DNA of 37,266 nucleotides from Elusimicrobiota bacterium (GTDB lineage Bacteria > Elusimicrobiota > Elusimicrobia > UBA1565 > JACRDR01), in assembly GCA_026388115.1 (NCBI GenBank), contig JAPLKK010000132.1, positions 1 to 37,266 of the forward strand, given 5' to 3'. The notes under the pieces are model-generated. The model had not been told where the DNA came from. It saw nothing but the letters and a program-made list of their open reading frames with translations, and did no database searches. This document shows positions 1 to 14,202 of this stretch, piece after piece; within the stretch, counting starts at the first letter, position 1, and each line of letters opens with the position of its first letter. Made by a program: the position numbers and the translations under genes.

Positions 1-486
1 GCGAAAAAGGTGGTCGCCTGCCGATAATTTGTTCTTTCATGGCCTGAGAGCTTCCGAGAAACCAGGGGGGGCCATAATGAATCAGCGGCACCCGCCCCAG
101 CTATGCGAATAACCAGGATCGAATGCCGCCTTTCCCGCGCCGAAGCGCGGTACAATCAGCGGCTCCAATCCGGTTTCGCATATGCCCCCTCAACGTCGAG
201 GCGAGCTTACCGCGCTCCTACGCGCGGCCCCGGTGAAGCCAAAGCGTCAAATCAGTTGCGGTCTATGTCAGTTCGTTTTCTCCTCGGGCGATTCTCCCTC
301 ATTTAAAGCCTAACAGGACCAGCCAGCCGTTGCAATGGGTTGGAGACTCCCGACACCGGAGCCATTGCCAGGAAATTGCCAACTGGCGATAGGATGGCAT
401 CAGAAACTGTCATACGTCAAGAGGCGTCGGGGGTCAATCTCCGTCGAGAGTCATGGAAGGTCAAACACCCTCAAAAGAACTTGGAG

Positions 487-526
<40 letters not shown>

Positions 527-540
527 GTAGGGAGAAAGGC

Positions 541-1251
541 TCAGCTGTTGGACTTTTCGCCGGTCGACCAGAGCACCGCGTGGCGGACGAGCTCGACGCC
601 GCTGTGCAGGTCGAGCTTGCGCTTGATGTTCTCGCGGTAGGTCTCGATCGTCTTGATGCTGAGGCCGAGCTTGCCGGCGATCTGTCGCGTGCCGAAGCCG
701 CGCGCGATCCAGCGGAAGACCTGCAGCTCGCGGTCGCTCAGCTGCTCCACGGGGTTGCCCGTGGCGGCCTTGCCCTGGCCGGCCATCCTCTGCAGCAGGC
801 GCCCCGCCATCTTGTCGCTGACGGAGATGTCGCCCTTGAGGACCTTGCGCAGGGCGTCGACGACCTTGCTGGTCGGCTCATCCTTCATGAGGTAGCCGTT
901 GGCGCCGGCGCGCAGGGCCCGCTCGGCGTAGATGGTCTCGTCGTGGATCGAAAGGACGAGGATCGGCAGGTCGGGATGCTTGGCCCGCAGCGCCTTGATG
1001 AGGCCGATGCCGTCCTCGTCGTCGTTGAGCGTGAAATCGACGATCGCGAGGTCGGGCTTGGCCGATTCGACCTTGGTCATCGCCTCGCGGGAAGTGGCCG
1101 CGACGGCGCAGACCTGAAAATCGGATTCCTGGTCGATGAGGGTCTGCAGGCCCTCCCGCACGACGGGGTGGTCATCGACGACCAGGACGCGCGATTTCTT
1201 CTTGGAAGTCGCCTTCTGCGATTCCTTTGCCGCTTCGGTGGTCTCAGGCAT
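541..1251 (-). CDS. NarL/FixJ-family response regulator (REC + LuxR-type HTH)
   Basis: VLVVDDHPVVREGL, LAIVDFTL, ANGYLMKDE, and LSDRELQVFRWIARGFGTRQIAGKLGLSIKTIETYRENIKRKL. Start set at MPETTEAA with upstream GGAGAA; the ORF call extends further upstream. Confidence 0.93.
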   Translation of the reverse strand: MPETTEAAKESQKATSKKKSRVLVVDDHPVVREGLQTLIDQESDFQVCAVAATSREAMTKVESAKPDLAIVDFTLNDDEDGIGLIKALRAKHPDLPILVLSIHDETIYAERALRAGANGYLMKDEPTSKVVDALRKVLKGDISVSDKMAGRLLQRMAGQGKAATGNPVEQLSDRELQVFRWIARGFGTRQIAGKLGLSIKTIETYRENIKRKLDLHSGVELVRHAVLWSTGEKSNS

Positions 1252-1371
1252 TTGTTCTCCAGTCGACTGAAAGTCGTCTCCGGGGTTCTCCCAGCCTGAC
1301 GGCTCGGCGATGAGACTGCGGTCGACACGACCGCACACTCGGGCTCTCCCCGATTTCCCCTAGACCATCCA

Positions 1372-1377
1372 ATTATA
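1372..1377 (-). promoter_or_regulatory. Candidate -10 (TATAAT) for the response regulator
   Basis: Minus strand GTTATAATT about 120 nt upstream of the start codon. Confidence 0.4.
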
Positions 1378-1494
1378 ACACATCCCAGGGGCCGCAAGAG
1401 GCTCTAAGGCCCAGATTCCTCTTTGACGGCGGTCAAGCCCCTTTGTTGAGGGCGGTCAGTGCGTCGCGGGGCGGCTACGCGCTATCCTTTCCTT

Positions 1495-2082
1495 ATGATG
1501 AACCGACTGACCTTCCCGATTTTCGTGATCAGCCTCTTTGTCGTTTCGGCCGCGCGCGCGCAGTCTGTGGTGCAGGAAGGGACCGTGATCCCCATGCCGG
1601 GCGGCGCCTTCCCCCGCCTTCCCATCCCGGCGCCCGTGTCGCCCTCTCCCCGATTGCCCGGTCCCCACTTGCCCGGCTTGCCCATCCCGGCGCTGACGCT
1701 TCCGGTGCTTGCTTTGGCAGCGCACGCCGTGCCCGCGGCCGCCGGCCAGGCCGCGGCTAGCCTCGCGACCGCCCTGCCGGCGGTGGACGGCCGGACCCTG
1801 CAGGCCCGGCCGGTTGCCATTCATACGGCCCGCACGTCTGCCGAGGTCGCGCAGCGGCTGGAGTCGGTCCGCGATGCGTTCGGGCTCAAGGCCGACGCGC
1901 CCACGCCGGAACCGGCGCAACTCGCTTCCGCGGCGTTCGACGGCGCTGCGAAGCCCGCCCAGGCGGAACCGGTCGCGGCTCCCGCCGCGAAGCGGACCCA
2001 GCGGCCGATCGTGCAGAAACCTCAACGGCCGCAGCGCCTGCCCGAGCACGATCTCGAGCGCGACCTCGGCATCCGTTTCTAG
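1495..2082 (+). CDS. Exported Pro/Ala-rich protein of unknown function
   Basis: Signal peptide MMNRLTFPIFVISLFVVSAARAQ followed by a low-complexity Pro/Ala-rich region. Confidence 0.65.
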   Translation: MMNRLTFPIFVISLFVVSAARAQSVVQEGTVIPMPGGAFPRLPIPAPVSPSPRLPGPHLPGLPIPALTLPVLALAAHAVPAAAGQAAASLATALPAVDGRTLQARPVAIHTARTSAEVAQRLESVRDAFGLKADAPTPEPAQLASAAFDGAAKPAQAEPVAAPAAKRTQRPIVQKPQRPQRLPEHDLERDLGIRF

Positions 2083-2111
2083 CGGACAGGCTTTCGGCGC
2101 GCCGGGCGCCT

Positions 2112-2519
2112 CTACGGGATGTAGCGGATCTCGCCCAGGAGATAGCGCCCGCCGAGGTCGATGCGTCCGGCCGCGCGGTTCAGGGCGCGCTTGATCTGGC
2201 TGACCGGCACCACGCGCCCCGGCTTCACGATCACGCGCAGGATGCGGCGGTCGAAGTCCACGGCGGCGTTCTCCACTCCGCTGAGGCGCTTCACTTCCTG
2301 GGTGATCACCGCCGCGCAGGCGGAGCAGATCATCCCGCGCACCTCGCAGTCGTAGATGCCGCTCTTGAGGTCAGTGAAGCGCCGGTCGGGAGGGGGAGGA
2401 GCGCGGCGCGCCTCGCCGGCCGCCGGGGGAGCGGCAGGGTCCTCCGCGGCCGCCGCCCGCCCGGCGGCGCTGCCGGCCAGCACGAGCACGAGCAGGAAAC
2501 CGGCCGAGCGGGGAGTCAT
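2112..2519 (-). CDS. Exported heavy-metal-associated (HMA) domain protein
   Basis: Signal peptide; YDCEVRGMICSACAAVITQEVKRLSGVENAAVDFDRRILRVIV (CxxC HMA fold); TTGGAGGG upstream of ATG. Confidence 0.8.
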   Translation of the reverse strand: MTPRSAGFLLVLVLAGSAAGRAAAAEDPAAPPAAGEARRAPPPPDRRFTDLKSGIYDCEVRGMICSACAAVITQEVKRLSGVENAAVDFDRRILRVIVKPGRVVPVSQIKRALNRAAGRIDLGGRYLLGEIRYIP

Positions 2520-2582
2520 CCCTCCAAGTATTATGTCGACCGCCGCCGTTGTCAAGCATGTTACGATGACGGCGGACGGGCG

Positions 2583-2611
2583 TTGACTGGATAAGGAAGA
2601 TGGGCTAGACT
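2583..2611 (+). promoter_or_regulatory. Sigma70-like promoter TTGACT-N17-TAGACT upstream of the CHASE2-kinase operon
   Basis: Hexamers at 2583-2588 and 2606-2611 with a 17-nt spacer. Confidence 0.6.
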
Positions 2612-2612
2612 T

Positions 2613-2630
2613 TGAAACGGCCCCGTTTCA
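2613..2630 (+). promoter_or_regulatory. Interrupted palindrome TGAAACGG-CC-CCGTTTCA at the predicted transcription start
   Basis: Perfect 8+2+8 inverted repeat starting 1 nt after the predicted -10. Confidence 0.5.
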
Positions 2631-2648
2631 CCTGGGGTCTTCCCGGGC

Positions 2649-5207
<2,559 letters not shown>

Positions 5208-5211
<4 letters not shown>

Positions 5212-6011
5212 AGCGGCTCGAGATCGCGGCGAGGACCGACCCGGGGCGCGTCCGTCCCAATAACGAGGACGATTTCGCCGTCCTGGCCGACGCGGGGCTG
5301 CTCGTCGTCTGCGACGGGATGGGGGGGCACAGCTCGGGCGAGGTCGCCAGCCGCATCGCCACCAGCACGGTCCGCGAATCGGCGGCGATGATGCTCTCGG
5401 GGAGCGCCCCCGCGCCGGCGGGCGACGGGGGCAAGTCGCCGCGCGCCCGGCGCCTGGAGGGATTCGTCAAGAGCGCCAACTCCCGCATCTTCGAGGAGGC
5501 GCGCGTCATCCCCCAGGACCACGGGATGGGGACGACCATCGTCGCGGCGCTCGTGGATGAGAAGGGCATGACGGTGGCCCATGTGGGCGACAGCCGCCTT
5601 TATCTTCTGCGCGGCGGGCGGCTGCAGCTCTTGACCGAGGACCATTCGCTCGTGATGGACCAGGTGCGCCGCGGCATCCTGACCATGGCGGAAGCCGAGC
5701 GGTCCAACATCCAGAACATCCTGACCCGCGCTCTCGGCACCGAGTCCGAGGTGACGGTCGATGTCCAGGACTGCCCGATCGTGGACGGCGACATTTTGCT
5801 GTTGTGCTCCGACGGACTGACCAAGCACGTCGGAGAGGAGGAGATCTCCCGGGCGATGCGCGAGGGCAAGGACGTGGACGATATCTGCGAGACGCTGATC
5901 CGCAAGGCGAACGAAGGGGGAGGCACCGACAACATCACCTGCGTGGTCGCGCGCGTGCCCGCGGCGGCGCCGTCGGGACTCAAGGGCCTGTTGGCGCGGC
6001 TGTTCCACTAG
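5208..6011 (+). CDS. PP2C-family Ser/Thr phosphatase
   Basis: RTDPGRVRPNNEDDFAV, VCDGMGGHSSGEVAS, HVGDSRLYLLR, LLCSDGLTKHV, GGTDNITCVVAR. GTG start overlaps the upstream stop (GTGA). Confidence 0.93.
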
Positions 6012-6019
6012 GAGAAGAA

Positions 6020-6751
6020 ATGGCGAAGCTCTTGTTGAAATTCAACGCCCAGCTCCTGAAGGAGATCCCTCTCGACCAGGACATCCTGAGCGTCGGACGA
6101 AAGCCCGACAATAACGTCGTGATCGACCACCCGGCCGTGTCGAGCCATCATTGCCGCATCGTGCGGCGGGCGGACGGCTTCGTCCTTGAGGACCTCGATT
6201 CCACCAACGGGACCTACGTCAACGACAAGCGGGTCTTGAAGGTCGCCCTGCGCGACAACGACGTCATCGGTTTGGCCAGGCACGCCTTGGTCTTCGTCGA
6301 GGACAAGCGGCCTGCGGCCGTGCAGGAGAAGCGGCCCGCGGCCGTCGGGGAGGAGACCCTCTCCCTCACTCCGAAAGAGGCCGGTCAGGCGCCCAAGGCC
6401 GCCGCGCCGGCGCCCGAGCCCGCTCCCGCGCCCAAGTTCGACAAGATCGGCGGCCTGCGCGTGCTCAAGGGGATCGTCGGCGAGGTGGAGTACGAGCTCA
6501 AGGGCCTCTCCACCTACATCGGCAAGTCGGACCGGGTGCAGATCCCGATCAAGGGGGCCGGCCTCTTCGGCGCGGCGCCCGAGGTCGCCGCCTCGATCCA
6601 CCACAAGCCCGAGGGGTTCCTGCTCGTCGCGGTGAGCGACGGCTATCCCGTGGTCAACGGCACCAAGGTTCGCGGCCAGATCCTGCTCAACGACGGCGAC
6701 CTCATCGAGTGCGGCGGGACGATGCTGCAGTTCTTCCTCAGAGACGCGTAG
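6020..6751 (+). CDS. FHA-domain protein (N-terminal FHA plus a second C-terminal FHA-like domain)
   Basis: LSVGRKPDNNVVIDHPAVSSHHCRIVRRADGFVLEDLDSTNGTYVND. C-terminal STYIGKSDRVQIPIKGAGLFG..ASIHHKPEGFLLVAVSDGYPVVNGTKVRGQILLNDGDLIECGGTMLQF. AGGAG SD before ATG 6020. Confidence 0.92.
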   Translation: MAKLLLKFNAQLLKEIPLDQDILSVGRKPDNNVVIDHPAVSSHHCRIVRRADGFVLEDLDSTNGTYVNDKRVLKVALRDNDVIGLARHALVFVEDKRPAAVQEKRPAAVGEETLSLTPKEAGQAPKAAAPAPEPAPAPKFDKIGGLRVLKGIVGEVEYELKGLSTYIGKSDRVQIPIKGAGLFGAAPEVAASIHHKPEGFLLVAVSDGYPVVNGTKVRGQILLNDGDLIECGGTMLQFFLRDA

Positions 6752-6772
6752 CCCGCGCGGGACGAGCCCGGG

Positions 6773-7987
6773 TCAGTACAGCACCCGGAGCCGGATGGTC
6801 GCGCGCACGCCGCGCAGCTCGTCGATCACACCGGGCGAGTAGCGCTTCCCGATGTCCGTGATCGCGTAGCCGATGCGCTCGTTCGTTTCCAGGTACTGGC
6901 CCGTGATGTTGATGCCGTTGGAGGCGAGGATGGTGCTGATCTGCGACATGACCCCAGGGACGTTGCGGTGGATATGGAGCAGGCGGTGCTGGCCCTTGAG
7001 CATGGGCAGCTGGACCTGCGGGAAATTGACGCTGTAGAGGGAGTCTCCGGCCCGGACGTACTGGACGAGCTTGTCCGAGACGTAGGAGGCGATGTTCCTT
7101 TGCGCCTCGACGGTGCTGCCCCCGACGTGCGGCGTCAAGATGACGTTGGGAAGCGCCTCGAGGCCGCAATGGAACGCGTTGCCGTTCGCGGAGGGCTCTT
7201 CGGGGAAGACGTCCACCGCCGCCCCGGAGAGCCGGCCGTCCTTCAGGCTCTTCGCCAGGGCCTTCAAGTCCACGACCCGGCCGCGGCTGAGGTTCAGAAA
7301 GGCGGCCCCGGGCCTCATGGCGGCGAATTCCTTCTCGCCGACGAGGCCGACGTTGCGCGGGTTGTCGTCGACGTGCAGGGTCACGACGTCGGCCTTTTCC
7401 AAGACCTCCGCCATCGAGCGGCAGCGCCTGGCGTTGCCGATGCTCAGCTTGTCCATGATGTCGAAGTACAGGACCTCCATCCCGAGCGCCTCGGCGAGGA
7501 TGCCGACCTGGCCTCCGATGTTGCCGTAGCCGATGATGCCGAGGCGCTTGCCCCGCACCTCCCGGGCGCCGGCGCTCGACTTCTCCCATGCCCCGGCGTG
7601 GAGCTTGACGCTCTTCTCGAAGACGCCGCGCAGGAGCATGATGATCTCGCCGATGACGAGCTCCGCCACGCTGCGCGTGTTGCTGTACGGGGCGTTGAAG
7701 ACGGCCGCGCCGAGGTCCATGCAGGCGCCGAGGTCCACGTTGTCGGTGCCGACGCAGTAGGAGCCGACGGCCAAGAGCGAGTCGGCCGACCGGAGCGCGT
7801 CTTCCGAGACCGAGGTCTTCGAGCGCACGCCCAGGATCGAGACGCCTCGCAAAGCGCTGCGCAGCTCGTCGGGCCGCAGCGACTTCGCGCGCGAGTCGAC
7901 CGCGAAGCCGGCTTCCTTCAGGCGCTCGGAGGCATCCGGATGGATGTTCTCGAGGAGAAGGACCTTCAGGCCGTCCTGTTGTGACAC
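6773..7987 (-). CDS. serA: D-3-phosphoglycerate dehydrogenase (short type with C-terminal ACT)
   Basis: GKRLGIIGYGNIGGQVGILAEALGM, LSRGRVVDLKAL, NVILTPHVGGSTVEAQ, ACT domain IHRNVPGVMSQISTILASNGINI. Confidence 0.92.
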   Translation of the reverse strand: MSQQDGLKVLLLENIHPDASERLKEAGFAVDSRAKSLRPDELRSALRGVSILGVRSKTSVSEDALRSADSLLAVGSYCVGTDNVDLGACMDLGAAVFNAPYSNTRSVAELVIGEIIMLLRGVFEKSVKLHAGAWEKSSAGAREVRGKRLGIIGYGNIGGQVGILAEALGMEVLYFDIMDKLSIGNARRCRSMAEVLEKADVVTLHVDDNPRNVGLVGEKEFAAMRPGAAFLNLSRGRVVDLKALAKSLKDGRLSGAAVDVFPEEPSANGNAFHCGLEALPNVILTPHVGGSTVEAQRNIASYVSDKLVQYVRAGDSLYSVNFPQVQLPMLKGQHRLLHIHRNVPGVMSQISTILASNGINITGQYLETNERIGYAITDIGKRYSPGVIDELRGVRATIRLRVLY

Positions 7988-7991
7988 GTGG

Positions 7992-8501
7992 CTAGCTGCA
8001 GAGGTAGCGCAGCAGGTCGCGCGCCGAGACCAGCGCCCAGGAGCCGTTCGGGCGCTGGACGGGAACGTGGTGCTGGCCGTGGGCCGTCATCTTGTTGAAG
8101 GCGAACGCCACCGGCTGGTCCTCGCGAAGGAAATCCGGGTCCTTGCGCATCAGGTCGGCGAGCCTCGTCTTCGACGGGTCCCTGGCCGGGCCGGAGCCGA
8201 GCAGGAGGTCGCGCTCGGTGAAGATCCCGGCAAGGGCGCGCCCGTTGGTCACAAGCACGCAGCCCGATCTCTGTTCGCGCATGAGCTTGACGGCGTCGGC
8301 GACCGTGGCGTCTTTCCCGACGATCGTCGCCGGCCGCGGAGCCAGGTCCGCGACCGTTCCCTCGAGGATCTTGGCCTGCATGCCTTGCTTCGGCTGCGGC
8401 GTCGACAAGACGGAGATCGGCGCGTGGCAGGCGGAGCAGTCCTCCTCGCCCGGCAGATTCGCGTGCCCGCAGTCGGGGCAGATGACTCCCGCGGTTGTCA
8501 T
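7992..8501 (-). CDS. Zinc-ribbon plus tandem CBS-domain protein
   Basis: CPDCGHANLPGEEDCSACHAPI followed by two CBS repeats (TIVGKDATVADAVKLMREQRSGCVLV..GIFTERDLL; ..FAFNKMTAHGQHHVPVQ..). ATGA overlap with korB. Confidence 0.85.
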   Translation of the reverse strand: MTTAGVICPDCGHANLPGEEDCSACHAPISVLSTPQPKQGMQAKILEGTVADLAPRPATIVGKDATVADAVKLMREQRSGCVLVTNGRALAGIFTERDLLLGSGPARDPSKTRLADLMRKDPDFLREDQPVAFAFNKMTAHGQHHVPVQRPNGSWALVSARDLLRYLCS

Positions 8502-9517
8502 TGGACCTCCCAGGTCTCAGGACCGGCCAAGAGGGCGGCGAGGTCCGGGGCTCGGGCCTTGCGGGCCTGCTCGATCTGCTCGTCCATCCGCTGATCGTAG
8601 GTCGGCTCAACCACGCAGCGGAACACGCCGACCGGGTGCGGGAAGGGCGGCTTCTCCATCTCGCTGAGCATGTAGGCGAAGGCGGGGCTCGCCTGCTCGT
8701 CATGGACGATGAGGTCGGCGGGCGGCTTGCCGGGTTCGAAGGTCACGACCTCCGGCGACAGGCCCTTCATGCGGATGCCCTTGTCGCGGTTCTTGCCGAA
8801 GATGAGCGGCTTGCCGTGCTCGAGCTTCAAGGCGTTGTCGTCGCGCGTGGCGCGGTCCTCGACCGGCGACCAGGCGCCGTCGTTGAACACGATGCAGTTC
8901 TGCAGGATCTCGATGAAGGCTGAGCCCTTGTGCTGGGCGGCTCGCGCAAGGATCGACCGCTGGTGCTCGACGTCGGTGTCGATGGAGCGGGCGACGAAGG
9001 TGGCCTCGGAGGCCAACGCGAAGCGGACCGGGTTGATGGGGCGGTCGATCGTGCCCATCGGCGAGGACTTGCTCTTCTTGCCAAGCTCGGAGGTCGGCGA
9101 GGCCTGGCCCTTGGTCAGCCCGTAGATGCGGTTGTTGAACAAGAGGACTTTTACATCGGTGTTGCGGCGCAGGGTGTGCAGGAAGTGGTTGCCGCCGATC
9201 GACAGCGCGTCGCCGTCGCCGGTCACGACCCAGACCTGGAGGTCCGGGCGGGCACACTTGAGTCCCGTGGCGATCGTCATGGCCCGGCCGTGGATCGTGT
9301 GCATCCCGAAGGTGTTCATGTAGTACGGGAAGCGCGAGGAGCAGCCGATGCCCGAGACGAAGACGAACTTCTCGCGCGGGATGCCCAGGGTCGGTATGAC
9401 GTTCTGCACTTGGGCGAGGATGGCGAAGTCCCCGCAGCCGGGGCACCAGCGGACCCACTGGTCCGAGACGAAATCCTTGCGCGTCAGCGGCGCGGGGTTG
9501 GCGGTGATCTCGGGCAT
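8498..9517 (-). CDS. korB: 2-oxoacid:ferredoxin oxidoreductase subunit beta (2-oxoglutarate type likely)
   Basis: WCPGCGDFAILAQVQNV, FVSGIGCSSRFPYYMNTFGMHTIHGRAMTIATGLK, VVTGDGDALSIGGNH. SD AAAGGAG before ATG 9517. Confidence 0.92.
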   Translation of the reverse strand: MPEITANPAPLTRKDFVSDQWVRWCPGCGDFAILAQVQNVIPTLGIPREKFVFVSGIGCSSRFPYYMNTFGMHTIHGRAMTIATGLKCARPDLQVWVVTGDGDALSIGGNHFLHTLRRNTDVKVLLFNNRIYGLTKGQASPTSELGKKSKSSPMGTIDRPINPVRFALASEATFVARSIDTDVEHQRSILARAAQHKGSAFIEILQNCIVFNDGAWSPVEDRATRDDNALKLEHGKPLIFGKNRDKGIRMKGLSPEVVTFEPGKPPADLIVHDEQASPAFAYMLSEMEKPPFPHPVGVFRCVVEPTYDQRMDEQIEQARKARAPDLAALLAGPETWEVQ

Positions 9518-9519
9518 GG

Positions 9520-11389
<1,870 letters not shown>

Positions 11390-11406
<17 letters not shown>

Positions 11407-11854
11407 CCTTGGTCACCTGAAAAGTCGGCGGCTGGTTCATGACCTCCGCCGGGAACTTCTCCGCGAGGTAGCGGATGATCGCGCCGACGGTCAGGAGGCC
11501 GTGCGGCCGGTCCTTGTCGTCGACGATGGGAAGGTTGCGGAACTTCTTCCCGTGCATGAGCTCGATCGCCTCGCCGAGGGCCGTCTTGACCTTGACGGTG
11601 ACCGGGGGCGTCGACATCAGCTTGCCGATGGGCGTATCGCCGGCGACCCCCTCGAGGCAGTGCTCATAGAGGTAGTCGCGCTCGGTGAAGACGCCGGTCA
11701 CGGTCTCGCGGCGGCAGACCATGACCGAGCCGCGGTTGAGCTCGCGCATGCGCTGGAGCACCGCGGAGTAGGGGGTCGTCTCGTCGACCACCAAGGGGGC
11801 CAACATATCGACATGGAGAAGAGGCTCGCGTAGCGTCTGAGTTTTGGCGGACAT
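11390..11854 (-). CDS. Tandem CBS-domain protein
   Basis: TTPYSAVLQRMRELNRGSVMVCRRETVTGVFTERDYL and TALGEAIELMHGKKFRNLPIVDDKDRPHGLLTVGAIIRYLAEKF. Start set at MSAKTQ. Confidence 0.85.
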
Positions 11855-11903
11855 TCGTTTTTCCCAGGAGTGCGCGCCAGTTGCGGCCCGGCGCGCTAGA
11901 GCG

Positions 11904-11909
11904 AGTATA
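11904..11909 (-). promoter_or_regulatory. Candidate -10 (TATACT) for the CBS-korAB operon
   Basis: Minus strand TTTGTTATACTCGC in the divergent kor/suc intergenic region. Confidence 0.4.
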
Positions 11910-12048
11910 ACAAATTTGCCGTGCACGCTTCGTTGGGACGGCCGCGGAGCGGATGACAACCCTTGTCGCGCCCTGTCACGGCGGTTGTTCACCACATTCC
12001 GTTGCCCGTCGTCGGGCCAATGTCATAGAATGCGGCCCGAGGAACCCC

Positions 12049-13221
12049 ATGAAACTCCTGGAACACGAAGCAAAAGCCCTTTTCCGCTCGCGGGGCGTGC
12101 CCGTGCCGCCCACCGGCGGCGTCATCAAGACCCTGGGCCGGCTTTCCGGCGCGCTCAAGCGCGCGGGGAAGGGCCCCTGGGTGCTCAAGGCCCAGGTGCT
12201 GGCCGGAGGCCGCGGAAAGGCCGGCGGCGTCAAGCTTGCCAAGAACGCCAGCGAGGCCAAGGCGGCGGCCAAGGCCATCCTCGGCATGCGGCTCATCAGC
12301 CCGCAGACCGGCCCCCAGGGCGTCCTGGTCCATGAGGTCCTCGTCGACAAGGCGACCGACATCGCGCGCGAGCTGTACCTCTCCATCGTGCTCGACCGGC
12401 GCGAGGGCAGGCCCGTGGTGATGGCCTCGGCCGAGGGCGGAATGGAGATCGAGCAGCTGGCCCGAGAGAAGCCCGGGGCGATCCTGCGCGAGCCGGTCAG
12501 CCCCGCGCGCGGCATCGACGATTTCCAGGCGCGCCGGATGGGCTTCGCCCTTCGGCTGACGGCCGAGCAGGTCACGAGCTTCGTGAAGATGGTCAGAGCG
12601 CTGACGCGGCTCTTCATCGATTACGACGCGAGCCTCGTCGAGGTGAACCCGCTGGTGGTCACCAAGAAGGGCGAGCTGATCGCGCTCGACGCGAAGATGA
12701 GCACCGACGACAACGCGCTCTTCCGGCATCCGGACCTGGCCTCTCGCGACGACATCGAGGCCGGCGCGCTCGAAAAGCAGGCCAAGAAGGTCGGCATCTC
12801 CTATATCGAGCTCGACGGCTCCATCGGCTGCATGGTCAACGGCGCGGGGCTGGCGATGGCCACGATGGACACCGTGTCCCTGGCCGGAGGGCGGCCGGCG
12901 AACTTCCTGGACGTGGGCGGCGGCGCCAACGCCGACCAGGTCACGCGCGCCTTCCAGATCATCTTGAAGGACAAGCGCGTGAAAGCCGTGCTGGTCAACA
13001 TCTTCGGCGGCATCATGAAGTGCACGACGATCGCGGACGGCGTCCTGCAGGCCGTCAAGAAGGTCCACCTGAACGTCCCGCTGATCGTCCGGCTCGAAGG
13101 CACGCAGGTGGCGGAGGCGAAGGCCATCCTGGACAAGTCGGGCCTGCCCATGATCCAGGCCGACAGCCTCTGGGACGCGGCCCAGAAGGCCGTGAAAGCC
13201 GCCTCGGAGGCGCCTCGATGA
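12049..13221 (+). CDS. sucC: Succinate-CoA ligase (ADP-forming) subunit beta
   Basis: [85 protein letters not shown]. Confidence 0.95.
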   Translation: MKLLEHEAKALFRSRGVPVPPTGGVIKTLGRLSGALKRAGKGPWVLKAQVLAGGRGKAGGVKLAKNASEAKAAAKAILGMRLISPQTGPQGVLVHEVLVDKATDIARELYLSIVLDRREGRPVVMASAEGGMEIEQLAREKPGAILREPVSPARGIDDFQARRMGFALRLTAEQVTSFVKMVRALTRLFIDYDASLVEVNPLVVTKKGELIALDAKMSTDDNALFRHPDLASRDDIEAGALEKQAKKVGISYIELDGSIGCMVNGAGLAMATMDTVSLAGGRPANFLDVGGGANADQVTRAFQIILKDKRVKAVLVNIFGGIMKCTTIADGVLQAVKKVHLNVPLIVRLEGTQVAEAKAILDKSGLPMIQADSLWDAAQKAVKAASEAPR

Positions 13222-14114
13222 GCATCCTCGTCAATTCCGATTCCCGCGTCGTCGTACAGGGCCTCACGGGCGCGACGGGCTCGTTCCACGCGCAGCAGTG
13301 CATGGCCTACGGCACCAGGGTGGTGGCCGGTGTGACTCCCGGCAAGGGCGGCACCCGGCATCTCGACGTGCCGGTGTTCGACACCGTCGTTGACGCCGTG
13401 CGCGCCGCCTGCGCGAACGTGTCCTTGATCTTCGTGCCGCCGCCGTTCGCCGCCGACGCCATCCTCGAGGCCGCCGACGCCGGCGTCGCGCTCGTCGTCT
13501 GCATCACCGAGGGCGTCCCCGTGCTCGACATGGCGCGCGTGCGGGCGAGGCTGCGGGAGATGAACGCCGCCGGCAACCCGGTGCGGCTCATCGGGCCGAA
13601 CTGCCCGGGCGTCATCACGCCGGGGCAGTGCAAGCTGGGCATCATGCCGGGCTACATCCACAAGCCGGGCTCGGTCGGCGTGGTCTCCCGCTCGGGGACG
13701 TTGACCTACGAGGCGGTCTGGCAGCTCACCTCGCACGGTTTCGGCCAGTCCACCGCCGTGGGCATCGGCGGCGATCCGATCGCCGGCACCGGCTTCACCG
13801 ACGTCCTGGCCCTCTTCGAGAAGGACCCCGAGACCAACGCCGTCGTCATGATCGGCGAGATCGGCGGCTCGGCGGAGGAAGAGGCGGCGAGGTTCTTCAA
13901 GAAGAAGATGTCCAAGCCCGTCTTCTCCTTCATCGCCGGCAAGATGGCGCCTCCGGGCCGCCGCATGGGCCACGCCGGCGCGATCATCGAGGGCGGCTCG
14001 GGCACCCACGCGGCCAAGACGCAGGCGCTCCAAGCCGCCGGCATCACCGTCATCGAGAACCTCAGCCAGATAGGGGAAACGGTTGCGAAACACGGCAAGG
14101 AACTGGTGGCGTAA
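13218..14114 (+). CDS. sucD: Succinate-CoA ligase subunit alpha
   Basis: [82 protein letters not shown] overlap with sucC. Confidence 0.95.
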   Translation: MSILVNSDSRVVVQGLTGATGSFHAQQCMAYGTRVVAGVTPGKGGTRHLDVPVFDTVVDAVRAACANVSLIFVPPPFAADAILEAADAGVALVVCITEGVPVLDMARVRARLREMNAAGNPVRLIGPNCPGVITPGQCKLGIMPGYIHKPGSVGVVSRSGTLTYEAVWQLTSHGFGQSTAVGIGGDPIAGTGFTDVLALFEKDPETNAVVMIGEIGGSAEEEAARFFKKKMSKPVFSFIAGKMAPPGRRMGHAGAIIEGGSGTHAAKTQALQAAGITVIENLSQIGETVAKHGKELVA

Positions 14115-14131
14115 TCTTGCCCTCACCCCGC

Positions 14132-14157
14132 CCCTCTCCCGCTTCGCGGGAGAGGGA
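14132..14157 (+). repeat. GC-rich hairpin repeat CCCTCTCCCGC-TTCG-CGGGAGAGGG (possible terminator or REP-like element)
   Basis: Perfect inverted repeat downstream of sucD; a related hairpin lies at about 17842-17870. Confidence 0.55.
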
Positions 14158-14202
14158 GAATGTGTTGCGGGCTAGGGGCAATTGCGTTACAATGCCCGCC
14201 TG

